Position numbers and translations under genes: made by a program. Of a stretch of 64,000 bases of DNA, positions 21,442 to 34,462 are shown in pieces. Numbering within the stretch: the first letter of the stretch is position 1; every line of letters begins with the position of its first letter. Origin of the DNA: Isoetes taiwanensis (lineage: Eukaryota; Streptophyta; Lycopodiopsida; Isoetales; Isoetaceae); assembly GCA_021234155.1 (NCBI GenBank), contig JAJEKV010000009.1:12096546-12160545 (forward strand), given 5' to 3'. The notes beneath the pieces are model-generated. The model ran no database searches. It was not told the DNA's origin and saw only the letters and a list, made by a program, of their open reading frames with translations.

Positions 21442-21628
21442 GTAAGTATGTTGGAAGCATAGATGGAGGTTTACATGCTTGATATTCTAATATTGCATGT
21501 GAGAAAGGAATGAGCAAAAGGACTCAATCTTGTACGTTCAAAGTTTCACCACAAATAATAGTTGACACCATTATATGGTGGTGAGATAGATAAGCTTAGA
21601 TGTTTTTATAAGATGTAACAGTAAGTTA

Positions 21629-22900
21629 ATGCACCAAGATAGACTTCCAAAGTGTCAGATCCAAGTCTTATCCTGGCAAGTCGTCGATATCTCATTTGCG
21701 TTTGTAAATGTTTTACAATCTGGCGAAGTGGTCATTGCGCATCCATGGGCGGCCATTCAAAAACATTTCCCGACGGCAATAGCATTTTCTCGAAGCTCCC
21801 CCGATTCGAGGGCATATTTAAGTAGTTCCACAGTCGCGCTATACCCGGGGAAAAAGTTCAACCTCTCGGCCATTGGGGGCTGGACATACTCCAAGTATTT
21901 CTTCGATGCATTCTCCACCGCCTTTAATCGGACCACCTTTGTGAATTCTCGTTTCGACATCGCGGAATGAGTATCCCATCTTCAACGGGTGGTGATCGAC
22001 CGGGAGTATGTGAGCGGTGATGGAGTTAACTATGGTTTGGAAGGCAATTTCAGGGCTCAAGATGGCGTAGAATTTCATCCTCGCCCCGCAAGCAGCCTTC
22101 GCGGACGATTGATCCGCTATACCATCTCACCGCCGCAATGCCGCCCTCGAGAAGTCCATCCGCCCATTGCAAGGACCATCCCCTCCTTGATCAGCTCCAC
22201 GCCATGAGCTATGACTTCCATGATGGCAACTTTGGGGAAACCACGCCAGCCCACCATTGCAACCTCCTCCCTAGCTCACGCCAAGTGGTTCCCGCCGACG
22301 AGGCCGCCAAGTTTTTACATCTCTAGAGGGGTCCCCGCTTCTAAGATATTCATTGGCGGCGCTTTTTATTCTCGCCATGATTTGCCAACACATGATGGTA
22401 TTGGTCTCCTCGCCACCTGCTGGTCCCTCCACATGTCCTCCGAGAAGGGCATTGTTGATTACAAGGCTCTTCCCGCTTTGGATCTCAAGAAACGGGATGA
22501 TGAGGCCAAGGCTTTATGCTCATGACCCAATAAAAGAGTCATTGACACATATGATAATGTGCAAATAATCAAACTCAAGGCGAGTATATCAAGGATAATG
22601 ACTTGGGGGCATCATTTTGTGGGAGACATCCGAGATTTTGCTTACTCCCATCAAATATCTATCATGAAAGCCCTTCATGATAATCTCACACATGATGGAC
22701 AATCCCTCACCTCAGCCCTGGGCCTGAGCCCCGAGCCCGAGCCTTGAAAGTAGGAGTAAATTACAAGGTCTGATCTTGTCACTTACAATGGGAACACTTA
22801 TAAGGTGCTCAAGGCACATACTATTGCACCAATGGACTCCCTGATGTTGCAATCTCACTCTATGCCCTTGTTTAGTACTTAACGTGGGTGGTGGTATATC
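21629..22900 (+). pseudogene. GH18 chitinase with CBM5/12-like tail (broken)
   Basis: Glycoside hydrolase family 18 landmarks appear in order across three frames. They are VDISFAFVN, KKFNLSAIGGWTYSKYFFDA, a catalytic-strand remnant VVIDREYVSGDGVNYGLEGN (family DGxDxDWEY, so the catalytic Glu is kept but Trp reads Arg), HAMSYDFHDGNFG, GVPASKIFIGGAFYSR, and DFAYSHQISIMKALHDNL at the barrel end. A Glu-Pro linker and a chitin-binding module (VGVNYK..VTYN.NTYKVL.AH) follow at 22700-22870. At least five frameshifts break it. The barrel style (NYGLEGN, WTYSKYF) recalls bacterial/fungal GH18 more than class III plant enzymes, but origin is inference. No signal peptide was found at the start. Confidence 0.8.
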
Positions 22901-22984
22901 CCCTTGTTTACTACTTAACTTGGGTGGCTATATGTTTCAAAGTGACTAATGCCTCTAGCACAATAAAAGTATCAATAGTAGTAC

Positions 22985-25479
<2,495 letters not shown>

Positions 25480-25953
25480 TATCTGGAGATTTTGCTTACT
25501 CCCATATGGAGATCTGGAGATTTTGCTTACTCCCGTGAACGATCTATCATGAAAGCCCTTCATAATAATCTCACACATGATGGACAATCCCATGAGCCTA
25601 AGCCTGAGCCTGAGCCTGAGCCTGAATCGGAACCCGAGCCACAACCCGCCGAGCCTTGGAAAGTAGGAGTAAATTACAAGGTCGATAATCTTGTCACTTA
25701 CAATGAGAACACTTATAAGGTGCTCCAGGCACATACTAGTGCAACTCATTGGACTCCGGATGTTAATCTCACTCCATGCCCTTGTTTAGTACTTAACGTG
25801 GGTGGTGGTATATGCCCTTGTTTACTACTTAACTTGGGTAGCTATATGTTTCAAAGTGACTACTACCTCTAGCACAATAAAAGTATCAATAGTAGTACCC
25901 TTCTACAAAAAGAAAAAGAAAAAGGAGAAATTGTCCTCCCTTTTCGACTTTTT
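25480..25953 (+). pseudogene. Chitinase 3' end, second copy
   Basis: DFAYSRERSIMKALHNNLTH is the end of the GH18 barrel. It is followed by an intact acidic linker of alternating Glu/Pro (about 20 residues) and a chitin-binding module WKVGVNYKVDNLVTYNENTY, then HTSATHWTPD. The pattern fits CBM5/12 (W..G..Y..GD.V.Y...Y....H.S...P). A 30-bp segment (GGAGATTTTGCTTACTCCC) is duplicated at its start. This copy is cleaner than 22620-22900 and shows what the linker looked like. At 25953 it is joined abruptly to block-B PPR sequence. Confidence 0.75.
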
Positions 25954-26938
25954 TTGGGTTGCCCCCAGGGGGGCAAACCCTTGTTTGTGTGGGTTTTTGG
26001 CATATTCTAAGTATATACTAGAATATACTTAGAATATGTAGGAAACTGCTCCAAACTTGTTGTTGGCTGTAAATTGGCGGTCGCCAGTGTTATTGGGAAG
26101 TGGTTATGCAAACCGGTTAACCGGATGGAGCCATAGCTATTATTTATCGACGTTGATCAACAGTTTGGAGACATGGTCCGGCCAGCTTTGCCGGATTTGC
26201 CAGGCTTACCTGTAAGAGAAGTAGCAGCTTCTTTTATCTCTTGCTCTTCTTTCTTTCTGAATGCTCTGTATTTCAAAACCAGCTTACACAGTTGGAAAAG
26301 ATTTCCAGGTACTTGCTTTGGCTTAATTGTTCTTCATCATGTTTTAGCCTTATTCGTTGTTTGTCGTTATTGTGGCTTAAAACTCTCATCTGGCTTCAGG
26401 GTTTTGGATAGTATGTGTAAAGAGGGACGATTAGATGATGCTCTTGAACTACTGGAGATGCAAAATATTCCTTCATCTAGAGACAATGCATATTACCTCC
26501 TCTGAGATTGCACTAAAAAGCAAGATAATGTTTTCTTCACTCCAAGTTAATTAGAGTCAATACTATTTGAAAATGGGTGCTTTGTACGAAGGAGTGATTC
26601 TGCTATGGCGCTCTGGCAAATGGACATGGTTTTGGAGCTGTTGATCCAATGTCCTTAACTCATCTCATCAGGGCTAGAAATTGTTTCTGGAAGAATGGTC
26701 TTTGATTCAAAACTTTACAAAAAGCTACTGAAGGTATGCTATGGATAATGAGTTCTTTTACTTGTTTGATCAAGCTGCAAAGGACAATTTAAAATAAGAC
26801 TTTGATTTATAATCCTGCTGAAATGTGAGAGCTATGATAGGGACGTAGTGGACAAGAGATGCCCATTTAATAGAGAGATGTTTATCAGAGAACATTTTCA
26901 AATTGGGTGAATTTCTAGTTTATTTTCTTTCTATAATA
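25954..26938 (+). pseudogene. PPR-protein fragment (copy B3)
   Basis: Third copy of the segment starting GGGTTGCC..GGGGGGCAAACC. It carries the same intron-like lead and the exon VLDSMCKEGRLDDALELLEM with RDNAYYLL. Similarity to B1/B2 fades at about 26530. The following 400 bp contain weak PPR-like text (NGCFVRRSDSAMALWQMD) in broken frames. Confidence 0.65.
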
Positions 26939-28005
26939 CTAGTAATGGTGCCCAGCGTTGCTGGGCATAAGTTGAAAACCTATAGGATAACTTGTTCAGC
27001 TCAAAGTATAACTTGTTTAGCTCAAAGTCTTTGTCATAAATCTAACATAATGACGCAAACTCATAGGAAAATTATCATTTGTTAATGAAATTATAAGTTG
27101 ACGTTAATCAACATTGGGCTCAGTTAGCTTATCATCTAATGTTAATTCGTTCATCTTGTAAGAGATCAACGTTTTTCTTAAGTAATAGTGGGATGCCAGG
27201 CGTTCTTTTGGCATATGTTTGGTATTGGTACATATATATGATCCGAGAGAAGAAAAGAGCCGCATTAATCCACTTTGTAATAATGAGATGCTTCACTTGT
27301 AATATATTAAAACTTCTGAGTGTTTCGCTCCAATTAACTTTGTATGATAAGCTTCACTTGAATTATATTATAAACTTCGAGCTTCCTCGCCTAACATGAA
27401 AATTCATGGGCAAAATCGAGATTCTTGCATAATAATCACTAATTTTGCACTTTCGTGTATATTGAGAAAGAAATATCGACCACTAATTTTGCACTTTTTG
27501 TGTATATTGGAGGAAGAGGTCTTAGTATGAAGGATTTTAAAGTTTGTCTATTTTTGCATTTATACACCCACTTTAAGATATTGATTTAGAATGTATATGT
27601 ATCTTCTTTTAATGGACACCTAAACGGGAGAATATAGACATTGAGAAATTATATTCGCTGAAATTTGACCTTAGGCAAGATTCAAACTTGCAAACATGTG
27701 AAGGGGAAACATGGCCATGCAACACCATGGCTACATTTGATTTCGGCAGCCTAATTCTATTGAATATATTAGCCAAAATTGGTAACTCTAATAATGAAAT
27801 GGTGCTGCTACTATTTGTATTAACCTGAAAACGATGTAATCAGTTTACATGAGGATGATAGTTGCCAGAAAGAACATCCTGCGATGACATGATAGGCACC
27901 ATGCCACGAAAACATTCTATTTTGAAATTTTTCTAGCCTACTTGTCCATGGAACAGGCAAAAAAATAATGTTGTTACTAGTAATGGTGCCCAGCGTTGCT
28001 GGGCA

Positions 28006-30475
28006 TAAGTTGGGAACGCGTGTGGAAACCTGTTGAACTCAGATTCATTTTTATAAACCTAATATAATTAGGCAAATCCGTAGAGAAATTATTGTTTGTT
28101 GTCACATACTCTGATACTCTAAATTTAAGTTGTGCCTAAGGGCTCTTAAAACCTTTGGGTCGCATTAACTATAGAAAATTGCTGTGGACGTTCCGTGTGA
28201 TTGTACATCAAGAGTAGGGTATTAATGTGTTGCATGTATTATAGCATGTTAAATTTTGAGAAATATGACTTATATGTGAAATCTCTAGAGCAGAGGTTTT
28301 AACATAAGTGGGGACCGTCCTAACCAGGTTCAATAAAGCCAATTAGGAATGAGCAAACATCTTCTTTTGGAGCAACTTAATTGTCTCAATCTATACCCTT
28401 TAAAGCATATATATGTGTTTGTGGAATTATTGCTACATTGCTTGGGTACCACCATATGAGTGGCATTTTATCACCTAGTATATTGCCTTAATCAAGAGCC
28501 AAAGTTAGCCAATGAGTTAGGCAATTATATCATGTGTAGGCAATTATATAGAGCATGTGAACTGGATTCCTTATGAGCTATAAATATGCCAGCTAAATGG
28601 TGTCCTTTTAAAGCACATAGAGCATACAACGTCCATGTGTCATAAGTCTAACTATATTTAGGAACTGACCACGTGTGAAAACAAAATACTCGTATCAAAT
28701 TGTGGAACTTTTCTATATAAGCTATGAATTAGATAAAAAATCTTTCCTACTACAAAAATCACACCCTTTTGTAATTGTTCAGTGTATTGAAGATTGATTC
28801 TTTTTATCGCACATATAAGCTCACAAAAAATTAAATATGACAAATAGATAAGAAGTAGATGACAACGTTTTAGATGAAGCATATATAAGGTCATAAAAGA
28901 CAAATATATAAAGTAGATGACAATGTTTCATCTAAAATCAGATATGGCACGTGTCAGTGTAGTGTATGTACAATCATCTAGATGACCCTCGCATACATTC
29001 TCTTCATGTTCATTCTCAGTTGGCCCTTTTTCTTGTGTGCTTAGCTTCTCAGCTACATTTTTTGCAGTTGCACGAATTTCCAAAGATCCTAACTCTGTTA
29101 ATCAATCTTTTTCATATCGTACTCTGTTTCTCTGATCTGATGCCCAAGTCAACATAATGCTCCTCCAACAAAGGATACAGCCTGTGGTTAACCTGCTAAA
29201 GTCGAAGTCATGACTTAATCAGTCTGCATTTTTATAAGCTTGATCTGATTATATCATTCCTGCTTAACAAATCCCATTAGATGAGCAAGAATTTGCTGCC
29301 TTCCATCCAATGAGATAACCTTCATAACCTACTTAACCTTCCAACAAAGAATGAAATACCAAGTTGAGAGACAGCTAAATAGGTCGAATAAAGAAGAGTA
29401 ATTACATTATCTCCAAGTCTACGTAATATAACATGAAGCTTGGTAAAGAAAAATTGCTGGCAGACATGTTTCCATATGAAGTTTAGAGTCAATAATCTCT
29501 ATTATTTTCCATTGTGCAATGTGTGATGTAAACACCATCTGCCATTGCCATTGCCATGGCTCAATACCCAGGTGGTTATGACTAATTTTAAATATGGTTT
29601 CATCTGCCGAGGGCAGAATACCTTATGCCTCTTCCTGCATATAGATCAGAGACCAAGCATGGAATGCAGCAAATCTGGCCCTACATGCAAATAATTGAAT
29701 TATAGAGTAAGAGTAAGGAAGCTTGACCTAGGCTTGTTGCCACCTTGTCAAGCATGTAGATCACTTGTTCCTTTTCTCAAAATCTTGAGATTCAGGTTTC
29801 TAAAGCCTTTTCATGACTTGCTCTAGCCATGGCGTTTTCAAGCTAATAAACCAAATTAAACAGAATATAATAACGTACCTGGTGGTCTAATAGAAGCAAG
29901 GGGAATATATTAAAAATAGAAAAATCGAAATTGGTTGGCCATAGCTTTACCCTGCAGAAACCGCCATGATATCTTGTTGTGCTTGGTGTGCACCGAATCG
30001 GCAAAAACGCAAAAATCATACAATGTCGGGCCATGCTTTACATTTGTATTGCTGTTTTCTTCTATCACCTAGGGCAAATTCATGCAGACTTGTGAAAGAT
30101 TATGTGTAGCATCACATGGTACCTCTGATGTATACGTGTGTAGCATCAGATGGTATCTCTGATGTATATGTCTGTAAGTAAAATTGGTGAAAAAAATCAA
30201 AACACCTAAGATGAGATATGTCAGCATTGACAGTTTAGTTTACATACTGGTTTCCCAGCCATCTGGAACATACTGGCAAATCCTTTTTCCAGCCATCTGG
30301 GAATGATCCAGAGATGAGTTGTTTAAACTCAGGGGTATTTTTCAAAATAGCTTTCAAACTTGGCATATCTTTCTCATTCCAATGCTGCACCGGTCTGAAT
30401 ATGCTTATTCAGTGGCTGCATTAACATTTAATGGTTAGTGGCTCCAATAACATTTAATGGTTAGTCCAGATAAAA
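28006..30475. other. Gene-free interior of H2
   Basis: No coding frame was recognised. A short minus-strand frame near 29843-30034 is not supported. A 36-bp phrase about GTGTAGCATCA.ATGGTA.CTCTGATGTATA repeats at 30106-30140 and 30141-30170. Confidence 0.5.
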
Positions 30476-30479
30476 AGAG

Positions 30480-30855
30480 TATGATAATGAACTTGGATGT
30501 TCAAATAATAAAACATCGTGGGCTCATTGGAATGGGATGTTTCCAATGACAAATTCGTGAAGGTAATGCATATTAGGAGGGAGTATTCTGGATCATGACG
30601 GAGCAATAGCCAGGCTGCAAGGGAAGCACCGGTGGTGTCATTTAGCTGGTATTTTGGAATTGAGGGTATAGAATCTTTGTTTTCTGCCATCCTTCTCCAC
30701 ATCCACCACCTTGAAAACTCCAAAGCATGATAAATGCTTGAGCAATCTGTCCAATTCTGTGGCATCTTCGTTTGCGTGAGCCATACGTTTCTAGATATCT
30801 TGTGCTGACATTAATCCATCTCCAGGGGGCCTCTTTGGACATGATCTCACTTCAC
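30480..30855 (-). pseudogene. O-methyltransferase fragment captured by H2
   Basis: The minus strand reads, across frames, GLMSAQDI..RMAHANEDA, LDRLLKHLSCFGVFKVVDV, EKDGRKQRFYTLNSK, then DDTTGASLAAWLLLRHDPEY and HYLHEFVIGNIPF. This is the dimerisation domain and following segment of plant SAM-dependent O-methyltransferases (family: DR.LR.L.S.GVF......Y.L...S..L...HD). The SAM-binding domain is absent. Two or three frameshifts and a stop are visible. Confidence 0.7.
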
Positions 30856-32527
30856 ATATATATGCAAGCTGCATAAAAAGGAATTAGAATATAGACAATC
30901 AAAAGTGTAGGATAGAAGCAGTGGCTTACCATAAGAATTGGGATGAAGAATACCATATACCTGATGAATAAAAGTAATGAGCTAAATGAATAGAATAGAA
31001 TAGAATAGAGAGAGAAAACATAATAGCAAATGCCCTTCTCTAATGAGTTTTCTATACCAACAACCAGATAAAAAAAAAACAAAAATGACAACTTTTAGAA
31101 TCTTTATGCAGATTGCTTCCCGTGTACATGCAACCAGTGCATATGACAACAAACAACATGCTGTACTCACTTGATGTATGTCTCTACCTTTCTAGCAAAC
31201 AAAAGAGCCTCCACTGTGACATGAATAATTGCCAGAGTAAAAAACTGTAAGAGTAAGAAATCATAGAGCAGCTGTATAAAAGCGTCACAGAAGCTATTAA
31301 ATTTATTTCCACTTACTGAATTCTGTCGTGGCCTATTGTTAGATCAAACATCGGATTAAACCATAACAATCACTGATATAAAAGCTCTTCAAATAAAAAA
31401 ATGTTGGATCAGTCATTTCCTGCCAGTTTGCCCTTAGGAAAATCCGCCACAATTAGGCACAGGTCAATTTTGGCATCCCAATTTTCCACCGGCCATATAT
31501 ACTTGATCATTAGGGCAAAACCTTAGAATGTGTATCAGCGCCATGCCGTTTTGCATAACGAAATCCAAATATATGTAAACACCTTCGTATTTGGGGTTGA
31601 ATTACAGTTGTGTAAGCCCTAAACCAATGGTCCATTTCACAGAGAAAAACTCATAACAGGAGCAAGAGCAGGAGCACCTTCGTGTAGATCGCCATGGACG
31701 TATTGCAACGGAAAAGGAAGATATGAAATTTTGGAAGCATCTCAAAGCCCGCTGCTCTGTCGTAAATAAACCTTAGCAAGTAAGTTAGAAGAAAGAAATA
31801 AACCATGGTAAAAAAAAGTCGGGCGAAAAAGAGACTAAATTTGGATCCTTCGATGTAGTCAGGTAATTTGTGGCCCTAAGATCTAGGGCTGGATCCAAAT
31901 CCAGGAATTACAGCAAAACATTATAATATAAGATAAGCATTTTACGTCTGGGGATTTTAGTTTGAGCTAGTTGTTTAAACAGACTCGCGCACGCCATAAT
32001 GTTTCTCTTGGTACCACTCTAGTATCTTTTTATCTTTATCAATACACTGCGGAAATTGTGACATCATTGGAAAATATTTGAATGTGTTGATAAAAGCAAG
32101 GATAGAATTTTCATTGATCTTGGCCTCAAGCATTTTGCGCTAGGCAATCGTGCTAGGGAGGACAATCAACATGAACCACCAAAATTCTTCATCGTGGTGA
32201 AACAAATCAACCAACATATATATCAATCTCGGGGCAAAAGTCCGCAAGAGGAAAATAAAAGTTAATTCATTTTCACGCTTGCAACATCGCTGAGGTCGAT
32301 AAACTACATACCTTCAACTACTACCTTCATTAGTGGTCATTGAGCAAGAAAACACAAGCCCCTAGAGCTTGCTTAGAGGGAACAAAACATAAGGCATGTT
32401 CTCGCAAGCATTTAACATATTTCGTGATTAACTGAGGCGTGAGGGAATGTAAAACGCTTGAAAATATTCAATAACTACGTGAATCATACCGAAAACTTGG
32501 GATAAACTTGGAATAAGAGACTAATAC

Positions 32528-32860
32528 CTTATCTTCGCAAGCAGCGGGCAAATGCAACAAAATCTCCAATGGCTCAAGATCTGCCGCCATAACTACTTAA
32601 CTCTGCTTTACCCTATTTAACGCCATCATTGCCGTAAAATGCAATGATTAGAACAAAGGGAATGAGAAAAACACCGCGACTTATCCGTTAACAAAATATA
32701 GATATTCATTTGCTCCCTTCTGCAGCTTGCTTGTAGTTTGAAGCTTGAGCTAAAAGATTAATACCTTATCTTCTCAAAGCAGCCAAAATGCAACAAAACC
32801 TCCAATCGCCAAGATTTATTTCTGGTCATAACCAGAATCTTGCTATACCCCCGCTTAAAG
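32528..32860 (-). pseudogene. SNU13-like exons in H1 (degraded)
   Basis: Counterparts of the two exon units described at 54738-54841 and 54973-55070 lie at about 32528-32631 and 32765-32860. Here the reading frames are disturbed at positions that read CAG or CTG in H5. For example, the GCTCAGTATCTGCTGCC segment of H5 reads GCTCAAGATCTGCCGCC. Confidence 0.6.
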
Positions 32861-32869
32861 TCTTTGTGG

Positions 32870-34462
32870 CTGCATGGGAAGTGCAAATGATTTTTCCGCA
32901 TAAAAAGATTATAACATGAGCTCCATGTTCTCGCCCAACATCATTTCAAAACTTCGAACTTAAATCTCAAATCTATAGAACTCAAATCTCAAATTTGAAA
33001 ACTCAAACAAATCTATATTCTCTGAAGAAGTCATTTTCACCTTAGTTTCATTTACTCGAACAAAGGTAAAGTCGCTTTCAAAGATATCGACACATCGCTT
33101 GAGTAAAATATCATTGAACAGAGGCAAGTTCAGGAAGTTTTACCAGCCCCACAATGTATTACTTTATTTTAGCAACAACCCCGACTATACTCCCCTCTCA
33201 ATCTGTGTTTTACGATCTCAATCTTAACTTCAAAGTGTACATTTGGAAGAAAGGCTTCAAGTATTGGCACCATATCTTAGCAAATATCGGTCGCCTAGAA
33301 TACTTTTGCTCTTCAAACCGATAAGCTAACTATAGCGAGTCGAGCATTCGGACATCAAAAGGTCCTAGTTGAAGACGAAATTTTGGGCGGCGGAAAAAAT
33401 CTTACCTTTTGGGCTTCTTCTTTACATTTACGGACGAGTAGCCATGGCTTTGCATTTTTACAATTTGAAATACAAAGTGGCTTTTGGAGTTGCAAGGCAT
33501 ACTAAGGCATACCACGATTCCCATGACTCACATCCCTTGCACCCACAAACTCACCAATTTCACAATGGCGGACATGAAGAACAAAATGAGATAAAGAAGG
33601 TGGGTCGCCACTCGAGCATCCATCTTTGGGTTCAAAGAGTTTGAGGACCTTTACGTAAATTCCTTCCCCGCCCACCACGATTTGCTTCGGCTACCAATAC
33701 ATCTATGGCTCGAAGCTTTGCCGAGCAAACGTGCTCTTGGACTTAAGAACCTGAATGATTTTAGAAAGTTTAGGACATAGCCAACTCCAAAGTCCACCTC
33801 AAAGAATAGGTAATCAAGGTTTGCTTGCCATATCTACCGCAAGGCATGCAAGGCATGGTCTTGGAAAACACGATTCGGCGCCTCTACCTAACCGGAATTG
33901 ATGGGAGGAAGCTCGATGGTTGCCATGCTCTTGGAAAACACGATAGGGAAAAAGGGTTTTTAGGGTTAGAAATCACAGAAACCGTCTGATCTAAGCCACG
34001 AATGAAAAGTTGGGCCGTCGAAAGTTTTAGGGTTTTATGCACGACATACACTAAAACTTTATAATAAAGGATTATGATACCAGATATGAGAATAGGCTTT
34101 CAATTTTTGGACATGTTAGATTATCTGTTCAAGAAGGTGATTCAGTCTGATGCACGGGATCGACCACCTTATTTTCTTTGAGTGTGAGATAGGAGTACTC
34201 TAAGATCTGCTCTAGAGCTATGTAGTTATATTTGGATATGGTGCAGGCGAGATGAAAATCCCATTTAGGAATTTGTACTTGTAGCTAGACCAGAAAAAAC
34301 TCAGTTCAACCTAAGCGCATACAGATCCCTCAAAGTGAATCAGTTAATGTAGCTTGTGAGGCTTGAATTTGTGGAGAAATATTGTGGTTTAAAAATATAT
34401 TCAGAAAGAGTTGTGTGCAAATAGTAATTAGCAATGTAAAGAACAGAGTAAAACATTGAGTA
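32870..34462. other. H1 5' part and intervening stretch
   Basis: Up to 34071 this is the Helitron 5' region, with a leader containing AAACCCTAAAAA and a minus-strand start MATIELPPINS near 33880-33920. From 34072 to 34462 there is 391 bp of unassigned sequence before the next Helitron end. Confidence 0.45.

Larger units (their letters stand above)
8927..21463. repeat. Segmental duplication, copy 1
   Basis: This 12.5-kb region is repeated in the same order and orientation at 37182-63922. Block A (8927-11495) pairs with 37182-40263, the TRM-like exon with 40264-40489 plus 49776-49985, block B (to 16555) with 49990-57615, and block C (16573-21463) with 60566-63922. This copy contains a LINE (17288-18904) absent from the other. 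It lacks the DNA transposon, the Helitron and the A-tract-flanked segment found in copy 2. The right edge is sharp after TGGAGGTT at 21463. Confidence 0.9.
27977..31933 (-). mobile_element. Helitron H2 nested in H1
   Basis: H5 gives the empty site (54140: TTGTTA/TAAGC). H2 lies exactly between that A and T. The 3' hairpin is at 27987-28005 followed by CTAG at 27977. The 5' end is TCTTATATTATAATGTTTTG at 31933. Length is 3,957 bp. It carries a broken O-methyltransferase piece and otherwise AT-rich filler. (AGAAT)n runs occur near 30985-31006. Confidence 0.9.
26939..34071 (-). mobile_element. Helitron H1 (interrupted by H2)
   Basis: The 3' end CTAG is at 26939 with hairpin at 26949-26967. The 5' end TCCTTTATTATAAAGTTTTA is at 34071. 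Flanks are A and T with no target duplication, as known for Helitrons. Removing the nested H2 (27977-31933) leaves about 3.18 kb collinear with H5 (53087-56271). No Rep/helicase is encoded. Exons of SNU13 are carried on the minus strand. The part right of H2 differs from H5 mostly at CAG/CTG sites. Confidence 0.85.
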
